A DNA stretch of 64,000 nucleotides, from the NCBI GenBank assembly GCA_046350255.1, contig JAXMAV010000012.1:248001-312000 (forward strand), in the 5' to 3' direction. Shown piece by piece: positions 53,603 to 63,377 of this stretch (position 1 is the first letter of the stretch; each line of letters begins with the position of its first letter). A model generated the notes under the pieces. That model worked only from the letters and a program-made list of their open reading frames with translations. It was not told the origin of the DNA and did not search any database. Both the position numbers and the translations under genes were made by a program. The DNA is from CALDUY01 sp046350255 (lineage in GTDB: Bacteria; Planctomycetota; Planctomycetia; Gemmatales; Gemmataceae).

Positions 53603-56131
53603 CTACAGCACGCCCCGATCAAAGTTGGCGGAATGGCCGCCGCGGAGGACCTTACCCGCTCGGACAATGCGCCAGCGCTCGGCGACAACCTCGGACGCAT
53701 ACCGCCGATAGACAAAGTCGGCCCGGAGTGATACCGCGCCGGCCCGTCCAATATCCTTCAGCCGGGGCGAGAGGCAGAACGGCCCCTGGTTCAGCACGAT
53801 GGTCCGACAGTGGTAGTCGATGGCGCTGACCTTCTCGCCATGGCTGGACACCATGTCCATCGACTCGAACGAGCAGTTCGCCTTGCCTGGGCAGCCACCA
53901 ATCAGGTTGGCGTAAGCACACGACTCGGCCATGAACAACGGCGTGTCCTGGTAGACGATCAGGACCGCGCGAGGACCAAACTCGGCGAACATCGGCCGCA
54001 GGTTGTCCAGGCCATCTTCCGGCGACAGCGTAAAGCGCGAGACGCCAAGCTCGCGCAGCATCCGCCCGGTGACCCGATTCATCGCGTAGATCGACCAGTC
54101 GGTCGCCAGGTCCACCTCCGGAGGCAGAGTTTTGGATGGGTCGAGCCCCAGGTAGGTCCATGCCGAGACATTGCTAGCCTCCCAGCGCTGGAACCCTGCC
54201 CGACGCAGACGGTCGAGCTTTTGCACGATGCCCCGTTCTTCCCATTTGCGCGTCAGAGCGGGCAGTGCGAGTCGGATACGCTGGTGTCCCAGGCGTTCTG
54301 CCAGCTGAGTTACCCTGTCCGTCAGGATGGCTGGATGATCCCGGGCGATGTCGATGCACACTTCGTCCACATCGTGGAAATCGTCGTCGGTGAAGACATC
54401 CAGGTACTCGATGCGATCCACCTTCAAATTCCAGCGGAACGACGTTGGTGCAGGATTGTGCAGAGGCGGACAGATCTCAGTCACGATCTGCGCCACACGC
54501 TGGGTCTGGGCCGCGTCCAGCGCGTTTTCCAGTCCCTGGACGAGATCGCGCCGCAGCGCGTTCAGACGCGAGACGGGCACGAACACCCCTGCCGAGTTGT
54601 GAATTTCTAGCCGTTCCAGCCGCAGGCTGGTGTCTCCCAGTTTCTCGAAGGCACCGCGCACGGCGGCTTCCATGGCCTGGAGATCGCGCGCGGGGGTGAA
54701 CGGCCCAGCAAGCACCTGGCGCACCTCCACCTCGCCGGGTCCACGACCCGTGGCCTCCATTTCTGATTCGCTCAGATGCAGGGTGATCGACACCGGCTGG
54801 CGAGCTCGATGAAGTCCAGGTTTCGGCCGATCGTGCTGATAGTCGCGTTTCACGGCATTGGAGGAGGCGCAGTAGATGAGCGCCCCCATGGGGATGTTGG
54901 GTTGTTCGCGATGGTCATTCGGCAATTCCACCTCAACCAGCACACCCGGGGGAGCGGTCACCACCAGCTCGCGCGAGCCACCGCGATGGATCCACATCCG
55001 CCGGATGCCGAACCCGAACGGTTTGCCCAGCACAGGAAGGTCGATCTGCAGTCCATCGAAACGTTCGATGGCCCGGACCGAGCGGAAGCGAATGGTGCGC
55101 GTGCCGCGCTGCTGTACCACCGCCTCCACCTCGCCAATCAGCGCGCCGCGGTGCCCCACGAGGTCGCGGTCGGCCACCTCCTTGTCCTTGTGCGAATCGA
55201 CGAACAACCGCGTCCAGGGCCGTCCAAAGGCTGACTGCAGATCGCGCTCCTGGTTGGCCCGCTCCTCGGCGGCGAGGGTGCCATCGATGAGCTTGCGATA
55301 GAAATCGGTGGCGGTCGCGACGTAGAGCGGTGACTTCTTCCGACCCTCGATCTTGAAGCACGACACCCCGGCCTCGCGCAGCGCGGGGACATGATCGGGG
55401 AGGGCCAGATCCTTCATTGAGAATGGAAAGCCCGTGCGGGGATCGCGACGCGTCGGGGTGCCATCGCGCAGTGTCAGTGGGGCACCTTCGACCTCGAACG
55501 AGTCCCGGCAGGAGTAGGCGCACTTCCCCCGATTGCCGGACCGCCCCAGCGTCTGCGAACTGAACAGGCACAGCCCGCTGTAGCTGTAGCAGAGCGCGCC
55601 GTGGATGAAGACTTCTGTCTCGACCCCCGCCGTCGAGGTGATGTCGCGTACCTCTTCCAGCGTCAACTCGCGGGCCAGCACCACCCGGGCGAAACCCATC
55701 GCGCGCAGCGCCTCGGCCCCGGCGTGGTTGTGGACCGCCAGCTGCGTGCTGGCATGCAGCTCCAGGCGCGGAAAGTACCGGCGAATCAGGTGGTATACGC
55801 CGAGATCCTGAAGGATTACTGCATCGACACCCATCGACTCCAGCGCGGCTAGCGCCTCGACGAGTTCGCCCAGCTCATCGTTGCGGATCACCGTATTGAT
55901 TGCCACGAAGACGCGCCGTCGAGGCGACAGCGTGTGGGCGTAGGCAACGACCTCGGAGACCTCCTCCAGCGTGAAGTTCTCCGCTTCGGCTCTGGCCGAG
56001 AATTTCTTCAACCCCAGGTAGATGGCGTCGGCGCCGAAATGGAACGCGGCAAAAGCCGAATCGACGCCGCCGGCCGGCGCCAGCAGCTCGGCCTGCGTGT
56101 CGAGCGGCTTCCCGACCAGAGGTACCGACAC
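53603..56131 (-). CDS. U32-family peptidase
   Basis: This 842-residue protein has the U32 collagenase-like TIM-barrel domain (about 14-330) with the signature FIHGALCYSYSGLCLFSS containing the conserved Cys pair. CAYSCRDSFEV follows. The C-terminal part is a second U32-like region and a domain like that of RlhA/YhbUV paralogues. In E. coli, relatives modify rRNA or tRNA (TrhP, RlhA) rather than act as proteases, so an RNA-hydroxylation role is possible. A GTG at 56131 begins the frame; the true start may be a few codons off because the region upstream is damaged. Confidence 0.88.
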   Translation of the reverse strand: MSVPLVGKPLDTQAELLAPAGGVDSAFAAFHFGADAIYLGLKKFSARAEAENFTLEEVSEVVAYAHTLSPRRRVFVAINTVIRNDELGELVEALAALESMGVDAVILQDLGVYHLIRRYFPRLELHASTQLAVHNHAGAEALRAMGFARVVLARELTLEEVRDITSTAGVETEVFIHGALCYSYSGLCLFSSQTLGRSGNRGKCAYSCRDSFEVEGAPLTLRDGTPTRRDPRTGFPFSMKDLALPDHVPALREAGVSCFKIEGRKKSPLYVATATDFYRKLIDGTLAAEERANQERDLQSAFGRPWTRLFVDSHKDKEVADRDLVGHRGALIGEVEAVVQQRGTRTIRFRSVRAIERFDGLQIDLPVLGKPFGFGIRRMWIHRGGSRELVVTAPPGVLVEVELPNDHREQPNIPMGALIYCASSNAVKRDYQHDRPKPGLHRARQPVSITLHLSESEMEATGRGPGEVEVRQVLAGPFTPARDLQAMEAAVRGAFEKLGDTSLRLERLEIHNSAGVFVPVSRLNALRRDLVQGLENALDAAQTQRVAQIVTEICPPLHNPAPTSFRWNLKVDRIEYLDVFTDDDFHDVDEVCIDIARDHPAILTDRVTQLAERLGHQRIRLALPALTRKWEERGIVQKLDRLRRAGFQRWEASNVSAWTYLGLDPSKTLPPEVDLATDWSIYAMNRVTGRMLRELGVSRFTLSPEDGLDNLRPMFAEFGPRAVLIVYQDTPLFMAESCAYANLIGGCPGKANCSFESMDMVSSHGEKVSAIDYHCRTIVLNQGPFCLSPRLKDIGRAGAVSLRADFVYRRYASEVVAERWRIVRAGKVLRGGHSANFDRGVL

Positions 56132-56336
56132 CAGCGGCGACCTCGGCGTACTCCCCTGAAGTCGTCCAGCTCGGGCGGCGAGGCTCCCTCCAGACGAAAC
56201 CCCTCCCTCTGCTGGCGTTCTGGGGAACTAATGGCAGATTGAACGTCGATGGATTCATGGCGGCGTCGCATGGCCCGAAGAGCAGAAAGATATATCATGC
56301 ACGTCCACCCCCGCCTCGTCAGGTGAAGGATCTGCC

Positions 56337-56918
56337 ATGCCTCGCACTGCGCATTCAGCACTACCGGCGAAACTCGAATCACACTGGCGGCAAGATCTCG
56401 ATGGAACCGGGCGTTCAACCATCAGACCGGCGTCGGCTTCTTCGACCATATGTTGACCCTGCTGGCGCGCCCGGCCTGATCGACTGGACGTGCAGGCCGA
56501 GGGCGACCTGCACGTTGATGCCCATCACACCGTGGAAGATGTAGGCATCTGTCTGGGACAGGCTCTTCGCCAGGCTCTGGGAGATAAGGCCGGCATCCGT
56601 CGCTACGGAGACGCCACGGTACCGATGGACGAGACACTCGTCACTTCAGCCATCGACCTGTCTGGCCGCTCCTTCTGCGTCTGGAAGGCCGAGGTGCCGC
56701 TGGAGACGCTGGGAACCTTCAACGCGCAACTGGCCGAGGAGTTCTGGCGCGGCGTCTCTTCAGCTGGGCTCTTCGCGCTGCATGTCGTGTTGCATCACGG
56801 GCGCAACACGCATCACATCATTGAGGGGATCTTCAAGGCCACCGCCCGTGCCCTGCGCCAGGCGGTCGAGATGGATCCGCGTTCGACGGGCATTCCCTCC
56901 ACCAAGGGCATACTCTGA
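56337..56918 (+). pseudogene. hisB: Imidazoleglycerol-phosphate dehydratase, interrupted by five frame changes in its 5' third
   Basis: The C-terminal two thirds (from about 56487) are intact: DVQAEGDLHVDAHHTVEDVG with the HHTVED metal motif, and HHGRNTHHIIEGIFKATARA. Upstream, the expected HisB peptides appear in alternating frames: MPRTA (56337), STTGETRITLA (56357), DLDGTGRSTI (56394), QTGVGFFDHMLTLLAR (56423), GLID (56473), then DVQAEGD (56487). Most changes equal loss of one base. The ATG at 56337 has AAGGA upstream. As hisB is needed for histidine synthesis and hisC is intact here, a consensus error is likely. Confidence 0.85.
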
Positions 56919-56924
56919 GATTGC

Positions 56925-59087
56925 TTATGAGCGAAACGGCAGTGGCAGCGAACCTCGCCGACGCAGCTCAGGACAGGGCGTGAAGCGCGGCCCCGCCCGC
57001 CCGGCCAGCTGATCGAGCAGGCGCACCACCTCGGGTAGGCCGCGATCGTCGGCATACTGCAACGGTCCTCCCCGATGTGGCGCCCAGCCGGTGCCGAGCA
57101 CCATGGCGAGGTCGATGGTGGCGGCTTCGCTGGCCAGTCCCTCCGCCAGCACCTGAGCCGCCTCGTTGACCATCCGGCCCACCAGCCGTTCGCGCGTCTC
57201 AGCCAGTCGCGCCGCCTCGGGTAGATTCATCAACAAACCTGGACCTCCGAGTGTCACGCGCACCAGCTCCTCGGCGGCGCGGTGTGGTCGGACCATCCCG
57301 GCGCGATAGACGTAAAACCCCTCGTTGGCCTTCTGCCCCAGCCAGCCCCTGGCCAGCATCGCCCCGAACACCGCGGTCAACGGATTCTCCCTGCCCGACG
57401 ACCCGGCCAGAAGACCTGCCACGTGGCCTGCCACGTCCAGCCCGATTTGATCGAGCAGCTCGAGCGGTCCCGCGGGCATCCCGAAGCGTCGCATCACCCG
57501 GTCCACCTCGGCGACCGGCATCCCCTCGCCGACCAGGCGCACCGCCTCCTCGAGGTAGGGGATCAGGATGCGATTCACCACAAACCCCGGGCCATCGCCC
57601 ACCCGGACCGGCGTTTTCCCGAGGGTGACGGCAAACCGCATCAGCAGCATCAGGGTGTCGGCCGAGGTGGACGAACTGCCGGCTACCTCCACCAGCGGCA
57701 TCCGATGCACTGGATTGAAGAAGTGCAGAGCAGCGACGCGCTGCGGCGAGGCCAGTCCTTCCTGCAGTTGCGCCACCTGCAGCGACGAGGTGTTGGTGGC
57801 CAGCACCGTGTCTCCCGGGGTGCGGACCATCAACTCGCGGAAGAGGTTGCGCTTGACCGCCAGATCCTCGACGGCCGCCTCGATGACCAGGTCCACCTGG
57901 GCGAACCCCTCCCAGCGGGTCGTCCCTCGGATGGAATCCCGGAGGCGTGCCGCCTCGTCGGCGGCGACCTTGCCTCGCGTCACAGCCGTCTTGAACAGCT
58001 CATCCAGGCGACCCATGCCCCTCGCCAGGGTGTCGGCTGTCGCCTCCTGTACCACGACATGCACCCCCTGCAGCGCGGCCAGTTGAGCAATCGCCGCTCC
58101 CATTACGCCGGCGCCAACCACACCCAGCCGACGGACCTCGCGCGCCTGGTCGATACCTGCCCGCTTTCGCGCCGCCTCACGGAGGAAGAACAGCTGAATG
58201 AGGTGCCGACAGGAGGGTGACAAAGCCAGGCGCGTAGCTGCCTCACGTTCGCGATCCAGGCCGGCCTCGATGCCCCGCTGCATTCCCAGGCGGATGGCGT
58301 TCAGCGCTTCCAGGGGGCCGGGCATGTCGTCGGGCACGCGCTGACGCACCAGACGCTCGCTGCCCTGGAAAAGGAGCTTGCGCCCGAACGCAGTCGATTC
58401 GATTAAGCGCTGGCGCCAGGTGCGCAGCGGCAGGTAGCGCCGTTGCGCCTTGCCCTGGCCGATGGCTCGCAGCACCAGGCGCGGGAACTGCTCCCGCAGT
58501 TCGGCCTCGGTCCGGGCCAGGGCATCAGCCAACCCCAGCCTATACGCTTCACTGGCAGAGAGCCGACGGCCAGTAAGAATCATCTGCAGAGCCGGCTCCA
58601 ACCCCACGACGCGCGGCAGGCGCTGGGTGCCCCCCCAGGCAGGAAGCAGGCCGAGTTCGACCTCGGGAAGTGCCAGCTGGGTGCCGGGCCGATCGACCAC
58701 CAGGCGATAATCGCAAGCCAGGGCCAGCTCGAGCCCACCGCCCAGGCACGGGCCGTGGATCACCGCCACACTTGGCGCCTGCAAGTTTGCCAGCCGCCCG
58801 AACAACCGTTGCCCCACGGAAGCCAGCGCCTCGGCCCCCGTGGCATCGTGGATGCGCGTGAACTCCTGCAGGTCGGCCCCCGCCAGGAAGCCCGAGCGTT
58901 TCCCACTTCGCACCACCAGCAACGGGACGCGCGATAACTTCTCCAGGGCGTCCACCGCACCGTCCAGGTCGGCCAGCATCTGACGTGTGATGACGTTGAC
59001 GCTGCGCCCCGGAACATCCAGGGTCAGGACAATGCTCCCATCGGCCTCGCGGTCGAGGGAGAGGGTGTCCGCGCGAAAGATCGACAT
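56925..59087 (-). CDS. fadJ: Bifunctional enoyl-CoA hydratase/3-hydroxyacyl-CoA dehydrogenase
   Basis: This 720-residue beta-oxidation enzyme has an N-terminal crotonase domain with both catalytic Glu (GGGLELALACDYRL and ALPEVELGLLPAWGG) and an oxyanion AGADL. The dehydrogenase domain carries GVVGAGVMGAAIAQ, the TNTSSLQV stretch and the catalytic His in HFFNPVHRMPLVEV. Its 3' part includes the C-terminal dehydrogenase domain, ending with LPFRS. It is the alpha subunit type (FadB/FadJ); no thiolase is adjacent. fadD lies 111 bp upstream on the same strand, so the two probably form an operon. Confidence 0.95.
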   Translation of the reverse strand: MSIFRADTLSLDREADGSIVLTLDVPGRSVNVITRQMLADLDGAVDALEKLSRVPLLVVRSGKRSGFLAGADLQEFTRIHDATGAEALASVGQRLFGRLANLQAPSVAVIHGPCLGGGLELALACDYRLVVDRPGTQLALPEVELGLLPAWGGTQRLPRVVGLEPALQMILTGRRLSASEAYRLGLADALARTEAELREQFPRLVLRAIGQGKAQRRYLPLRTWRQRLIESTAFGRKLLFQGSERLVRQRVPDDMPGPLEALNAIRLGMQRGIEAGLDREREAATRLALSPSCRHLIQLFFLREAARKRAGIDQAREVRRLGVVGAGVMGAAIAQLAALQGVHVVVQEATADTLARGMGRLDELFKTAVTRGKVAADEAARLRDSIRGTTRWEGFAQVDLVIEAAVEDLAVKRNLFRELMVRTPGDTVLATNTSSLQVAQLQEGLASPQRVAALHFFNPVHRMPLVEVAGSSSTSADTLMLLMRFAVTLGKTPVRVGDGPGFVVNRILIPYLEEAVRLVGEGMPVAEVDRVMRRFGMPAGPLELLDQIGLDVAGHVAGLLAGSSGRENPLTAVFGAMLARGWLGQKANEGFYVYRAGMVRPHRAAEELVRVTLGGPGLLMNLPEAARLAETRERLVGRMVNEAAQVLAEGLASEAATIDLAMVLGTGWAPHRGGPLQYADDRGLPEVVRLLDQLAGRAGPRFTPCPELRRRGSLPLPFRS

Positions 59088-59198
59088 CGTGGCCTCCCCG
59101 CGGTGCCAGGCAGAAGGGGCGCCCGACCCCGGCCGTTTCCAGGGTCGAGGATCCGGCCCCAGCCGTTGTCTTATGATCCGAGCGGATGGGTAGCTGCC

Positions 59199-60917
59199 TC
59201 AATCTCGGCCCAGGTGAGGCGCTAAGGCGCTGAACTCCTCGCGGAGCTTGCGACGGAGAATCTTCCCCAGGAAGTTTCTCGGTAGCTCAGGCACGACCTC
59301 GAGGAGCCTGGGCCGTTTGTGACGGCTCAGGTGCAGGCGGCAAAACTCCTCGAGGTCGAACACATCAACCTGTTGGCCGGACCGTGGCACGACGAGAGCC
59401 TTGATGAGTTCGCCGCGCTCACGGTCCGGCACGCCGATCACGGCTGCCTCAGATACGTCGGGATGACTGCATAGCACTTCCTCGACCTCGGCCGGGTAGA
59501 CCAGGTAGCCGGAAGTCTTGATGATATCTCGTTTGCGATCGACCAGGTTGAACTGCCCCTCGGCGTCACACCGCGCCAGGTCGCCGGTGTGCAACCAGCC
59601 GTCGCGTAGCACCTCGTCGGTCGCCAGAGGGTTGTTCAGGTAGCCCTTCATCACCTGGGGCCCGCGCACCCACAACTCGCCTACCGCCCCTGTCGGCACA
59701 TCAAGGCCTGTGTCAGGATCGACCAGGCGCGTTTCGGTGTCGGGTAGAGGCCGGCCGATGGTCCCTGGGCGGTTTCCTGTGCCGGATTGGTTGACGTGCG
59801 TCACTGGGCTGGCTTCAGTGAGACCATACCCCTCGACGATGTCACCCACGCCGGTGCGGGCAAAACGGTCGCGCACCTCCTGCGCTAGGGCACTGGCCCC
59901 TGAGATGACATGGCGAATGAAGGAGAGATCGATCGGATGGTCACCCATCTGCTTGTTCATGGCCGCCAGCATGGCAGGGACGGCGGGCAGGAGCGTCGGT
60001 CGAGCCTCCTGCAAAAGCGAGAGAACAGCGCGGGTCTCGAAGCGCGGATGCAGATGCACTGTGCCACAACTGGCCCACATGGTCAGGAGTGACACCGTCA
60101 ATCCGTAGGCGTGGAAGAACGGCAACACGGCCAGGTCACTCAGAGTCGCATCCTCACCCCCCAGCCAGTAACGCAACTGCAGGGCGTTGGCGACCAGGTT
60201 GCGATGCGTCAGCATGACGGCCTTGGGCGACGCCGTGGTCCCTCCGGTAGGCGCCAGCACAGCCACATCATCGGTGGGGTCGATGTCCGGTTCTTCGTCC
60301 AGCGGATCGTGGCGGAGCAGAGCGTCGAACCGATGCCGACGGGCATCCTCTGCCAGCATCCGGTAGCCATTACGACGGAACCGCTCGATGCGATAGAGCA
60401 ACCCCTGCCACATCGCCATGCGCCGGACAAGGGAGGTCTCGACGAGATGCTCCAGGGGGCCGCGGTCGAACGACGCCGTGACCGCCGGCGCAAGCAGATC
60501 GAGCGTGATCACCACGCGGCATCCCGTCGCCTCCAGCCAGTGCTGAATTTCCTCGGCCACCATCAGCGGCGATAGCTGCAACGCCGTGGCGCCAGTCTGC
60601 CAGATTGCCTGGATAGCCACCAGGTACTCCGGTATGTTCGGCAGCAGCAGCCCCACGTAGCGGCCTCGAGTGGCCCCCAGTTCGCGCAGGGCGCACGCCA
60701 GCCGTCGCGCCTGGTGGGCCAGGTCGGCGTAGGTGGTGGGGTGGCCATACAGGGTGCAGGCCACATGCTTGGGATGCCGCCGCGCTGCCCGGTTCAGCAG
60801 AGCAGTGAGGGGCACTCGGGGGTAGGGCACCTCCGAGGGAAGATCACAGGGGTACTCTTCGATCCACGACCGACGCCAGTCGGTCGGCAAGGAAGCTGGA
60901 CTGTAGAGACGCGACAT
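59199..60917 (-). CDS. fadD: Long-chain acyl-CoA synthetase (AMP-binding)
   Basis: This 572-residue ANL-superfamily enzyme activates fatty acids with ATP and CoA. The P-loop-like motif is PTGGTTASPKAVMLTH (TTG replaced by TTA). The adenylate motif GYGLTEASP and the hinge/Asp motif GWLHTGDLARCD are present, with the C-terminal lysine in LGKILRRKL. The ATG at 60917 has GGAGG 7 nt upstream. It sits upstream of fadJ and divergently from the Tm-1-like gene. Confidence 0.93.
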   Translation of the reverse strand: MSRLYSPASLPTDWRRSWIEEYPCDLPSEVPYPRVPLTALLNRAARRHPKHVACTLYGHPTTYADLAHQARRLACALRELGATRGRYVGLLLPNIPEYLVAIQAIWQTGATALQLSPLMVAEEIQHWLEATGCRVVITLDLLAPAVTASFDRGPLEHLVETSLVRRMAMWQGLLYRIERFRRNGYRMLAEDARRHRFDALLRHDPLDEEPDIDPTDDVAVLAPTGGTTASPKAVMLTHRNLVANALQLRYWLGGEDATLSDLAVLPFFHAYGLTVSLLTMWASCGTVHLHPRFETRAVLSLLQEARPTLLPAVPAMLAAMNKQMGDHPIDLSFIRHVISGASALAQEVRDRFARTGVGDIVEGYGLTEASPVTHVNQSGTGNRPGTIGRPLPDTETRLVDPDTGLDVPTGAVGELWVRGPQVMKGYLNNPLATDEVLRDGWLHTGDLARCDAEGQFNLVDRKRDIIKTSGYLVYPAEVEEVLCSHPDVSEAAVIGVPDRERGELIKALVVPRSGQQVDVFDLEEFCRLHLSRHKRPRLLEVVPELPRNFLGKILRRKLREEFSALAPHLGRD

Positions 60918-61195
60918 ACCCTGCCTCCGACTCTTCGACGAGAGAGGCACACACCAGGTCAAGGGCCAACGAGGAGAGCAGTGCCGACAGGACGAGGCGT
61001 GACATGTAAATTGAAGTAATCAGGCCGCGAGATGGATGCAGCCGAGATCTGTTCTCCACGAATATTCTAGGCTGGCTCTTCTGTCCGGGACAACTGGGCA
61101 AGGTGCCCTGGTGCTGAGAACTCCGAAGGGTTGCCCGACTTATTCGGGTGGTTCGTAGAATACCGACCTGATCAGGGCTCGGAGAGGGACGCATC

Positions 61196-62443
61196 ATGCC
61201 AGTCTTGCTGGTGGGGACGCTGGATACGAAGGGAGCGGAGCTGCGGTTTGTCGCGGATCTGCTGCGCGGAGCGGGCCTGGCCTGTCTCGTCCTGGACGCG
61301 GGCGTGCTTGACGAGCCACGCATGCCGGCCGACATCTCGCGCGAGCATCTGTTTCGCGCTGCCGGAACCACCCTGGCTGCCGTACGCGCTGCCGGCGACC
61401 GTGGCCAGGCCATTGCACTGGCGGCTCGGGGAGCGGCAGTAGTTGCCAGGTCGCTTCACGAGCAGGGCCAAATAGATGGAGTGCTGGGCCTGGGCGGCTC
61501 GGCCGGCACTACCATCGGCACGGCCGCGATGCGCACCTTGCCATTCGGCATCCCCAAGCTCATGGTCAGCACCCTGGCGTCGGGTCAGGTGCGGCCCTAC
61601 GTCGGAGTCCGTGACATCCTCATGCTTCACTCCGTCGTGGACATCAGCGGTCTCAACCGCATCAGTCGCACCGTGCTGTCCAACGCAGCGCACGCCATGA
61701 TTGGCATGGTGCAGGGGCGACCTGCGGGCGCGATATCTAAGGGAGCTGACGAGGATCGTCCTTTACTGGCCGCCACCATGTTCGGCGTGACGACCCCCTG
61801 CGTGGAAGCCGCCCGTGCACAGCTAGAGCAGGCGGGTTACGAGGTCCTGGTCTTTCACGCCACGGGGACTGGAGGAATGACCATGGAGTCGTTCATCCGC
61901 GATGGACTCGTCGCTGGGGTGCTGGATGTCACCACAACCGAGCTGGCGGATGAACTGGTCGGCGGCGTACTATCGGCAGGACCGGATCGACTCACCGGCG
62001 CCGCCCTGGCCGGAATCCCACAGGTGATCGCCCTTGGCGCCCTCGACATGGTGAATTTCGGTCCACCCGAGACGGTGCCCGAGCGGTTTTCACATCGGCG
62101 GTTCTACCAGCACAATCCCACGGTCACCCTGATGCGGACCACCCCCGAGGAAAACGATCGGCTCGGCAAGGAAATCGCGCAAAAGGCCAGCGCCTCCCGG
62201 GGGCCAACAGCGGTGTTCCTGCCGCTTCGCGGAGTGTCGGCACTGGATCGGGAAGGTCAGCCGTTCTGGTGGCCGGAGGCCGATCAGGCTCTGTTCGAGA
62301 GCCTGCGAAACTGGATGAGTCCGGAGGTAGAGCTGATCGAGATGGACCTGCACATCAACGACCCGGCCTTCGCAGAAGCCCTGGTGAAAAAATTTGTCAG
62401 CCAGCTGTCCGGTAGGGGAGGAAAACGCGATGAGGAGATATAG
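61196..62443 (+). CDS. Tm-1-like ATP-binding domain protein (UPF0261 family)
   Basis: This 415-residue protein begins MPVLLVGTLDTKGAELRFV, the exact opening of UPF0261. GLGGSAGTTIGTAAMRTLP, the KLMVSTLASGQ stretch, the FHATGTGGMTMES segment and LPLRGVSALD follow. The plant relative Tm-1 inhibits tobamovirus replication; bacterial roles are unknown, and it should not be called antiviral. It is monocistronic, with a strong terminator, and divergent from fadD. Confidence 0.9.
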   Translation: MPVLLVGTLDTKGAELRFVADLLRGAGLACLVLDAGVLDEPRMPADISREHLFRAAGTTLAAVRAAGDRGQAIALAARGAAVVARSLHEQGQIDGVLGLGGSAGTTIGTAAMRTLPFGIPKLMVSTLASGQVRPYVGVRDILMLHSVVDISGLNRISRTVLSNAAHAMIGMVQGRPAGAISKGADEDRPLLAATMFGVTTPCVEAARAQLEQAGYEVLVFHATGTGGMTMESFIRDGLVAGVLDVTTTELADELVGGVLSAGPDRLTGAALAGIPQVIALGALDMVNFGPPETVPERFSHRRFYQHNPTVTLMRTTPEENDRLGKEIAQKASASRGPTAVFLPLRGVSALDREGQPFWWPEADQALFESLRNWMSPEVELIEMDLHINDPAFAEALVKKFVSQLSGRGGKRDEEI

Positions 62444-62463
62444 AGGCGGCTTGTCCGCTTCAA

Positions 62464-62503
62464 ATCGGCCAGGGTGGGTCAACGGCGCTCCACCCTGGCC
62501 GAT
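62464..62503 (+). terminator. Intrinsic terminator after the Tm-1-like gene
   Basis: A 14-bp perfect stem (62464-62477 with 62490-62503) with a 12-nt loop is followed by GCTTTTT. It is convergent with the gene at 62510 and can serve both. Confidence 0.9.
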
Positions 62504-62509
62504 GCTTTT

Positions 62510-62794
62510 TCAGTCCGAGATCACTTCGATGTTGTGGGGCGGAGCCGGGATGTCGAGCGACTTCTTGGCCGAGGCCTTCTCAGTTTCTTCCTTGGCTTTC
62601 TCAGCCAGTCGCTGCTGAATCTTGCGTTCGGCTTCGAGAAGATCTTCGCCGATCTTCTTCGTATTAATGTCCACGGTCACGCTTTTCTGGCCGGATTCAT
62701 TGCGGCCGGTGCGGATGTGATACCAATCGAGGTACCAGCCGACGGCGGCGAGGGTCAGGGTTAACGCGGCCAGGAAGGCGAGCAAGTTGCGCAT
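62510..62794 (-). CDS. Small single-pass membrane protein
   Basis: This 94-residue protein has one N-terminal hydrophobic helix (MRNLLAFLAALTLTLAAVGW, 1-20). A periplasmic part carries YHIRTGRNESGQKSVTVD and a Glu/Lys-rich coiled-coil-like stretch (EAERKIQQRLAEKAKEETEK). It ends IPAPPHNIEVISD. No named domain; similar small proteins are common in planctomycetes. The ATG at 62794 is the natural start; the open frame beyond it to 62938 has no signal. Function unknown. Confidence 0.65.
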   Translation of the reverse strand: MRNLLAFLAALTLTLAAVGWYLDWYHIRTGRNESGQKSVTVDINTKKIGEDLLEAERKIQQRLAEKAKEETEKASAKKSLDIPAPPHNIEVISD

Positions 62795-63377
62795 GGCTCG
62801 ATCTCCAGCGAGGGAAACGGGAAGGCGCAGGGTGAAGACACCCCGGGAAGAACAGGCTATACCCCGCCAACTTGCGCGGAATCCAGGCCAATCACAGGCC
62901 AATCTGGCAAGGATAAGAGGTGGCCGGCCTCTGGGCAACCCGCGCGCTCTGGGAAAACACTCTTGACAATCCCCCCGCGCAACAGCGTATGCTGCTACAA
63001 GCTGGACTCGACAGGAAGATATCCTTCCTCATCTGGACCCCTTAAATAATGGGGCACGCGGGCCAGGACCAGATGCCCCGGGCTATTCACCCCCGGCTTC
63101 TGAGCAATGCCAGGCGATTTGACGGATCGACTCGGCTGTGCGTAGAATAAACAGATGAGCAAGCGAGATCACCGCCACGGACTCGGCTTGCCTCCCTGGC
63201 CTCGGGGAGGGGGATGCAGGTTTCCTGCCAATCTCGGCTTTTCATCATTCCAACGACTCCCGGGCTCTCTCTCACAGCCCGTATCTTCCTACCCGTCGGT
63301 CGGATCTCCGGCCCGAGTCTACCGTTGCAGAAGTTGCGCGGCAGCCCGGCTCGCGCCGATCCCAGGAGGAGACAGTG
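62795..63377. other. 583-bp gene-free region upstream of prkA
   Basis: No protein gene is supported; a frame at 63155-63421 overlaps prkA and has no ribosome site. The region holds a promoter candidate near 62963 and a short hairpin (cccc...gggg) near 63040. The long leader may carry regulation of prkA. Confidence 0.45.
62963..62993 (+). promoter_or_regulatory. Weak sigma-70 promoter candidate for prkA
   Basis: TTGACA (62963-62968) is a perfect -35 box. The best -10, TATGCT at 62988-62993, is 19 bp away, longer than the ideal 17. The leader would be about 380 nt. Confidence 0.35.

Noticed and set aside
61196..62443. Antiviral defence gene
   Set aside because: The Tm-1 link is from a plant paralogue only; there is no defence neighbour or island signature.
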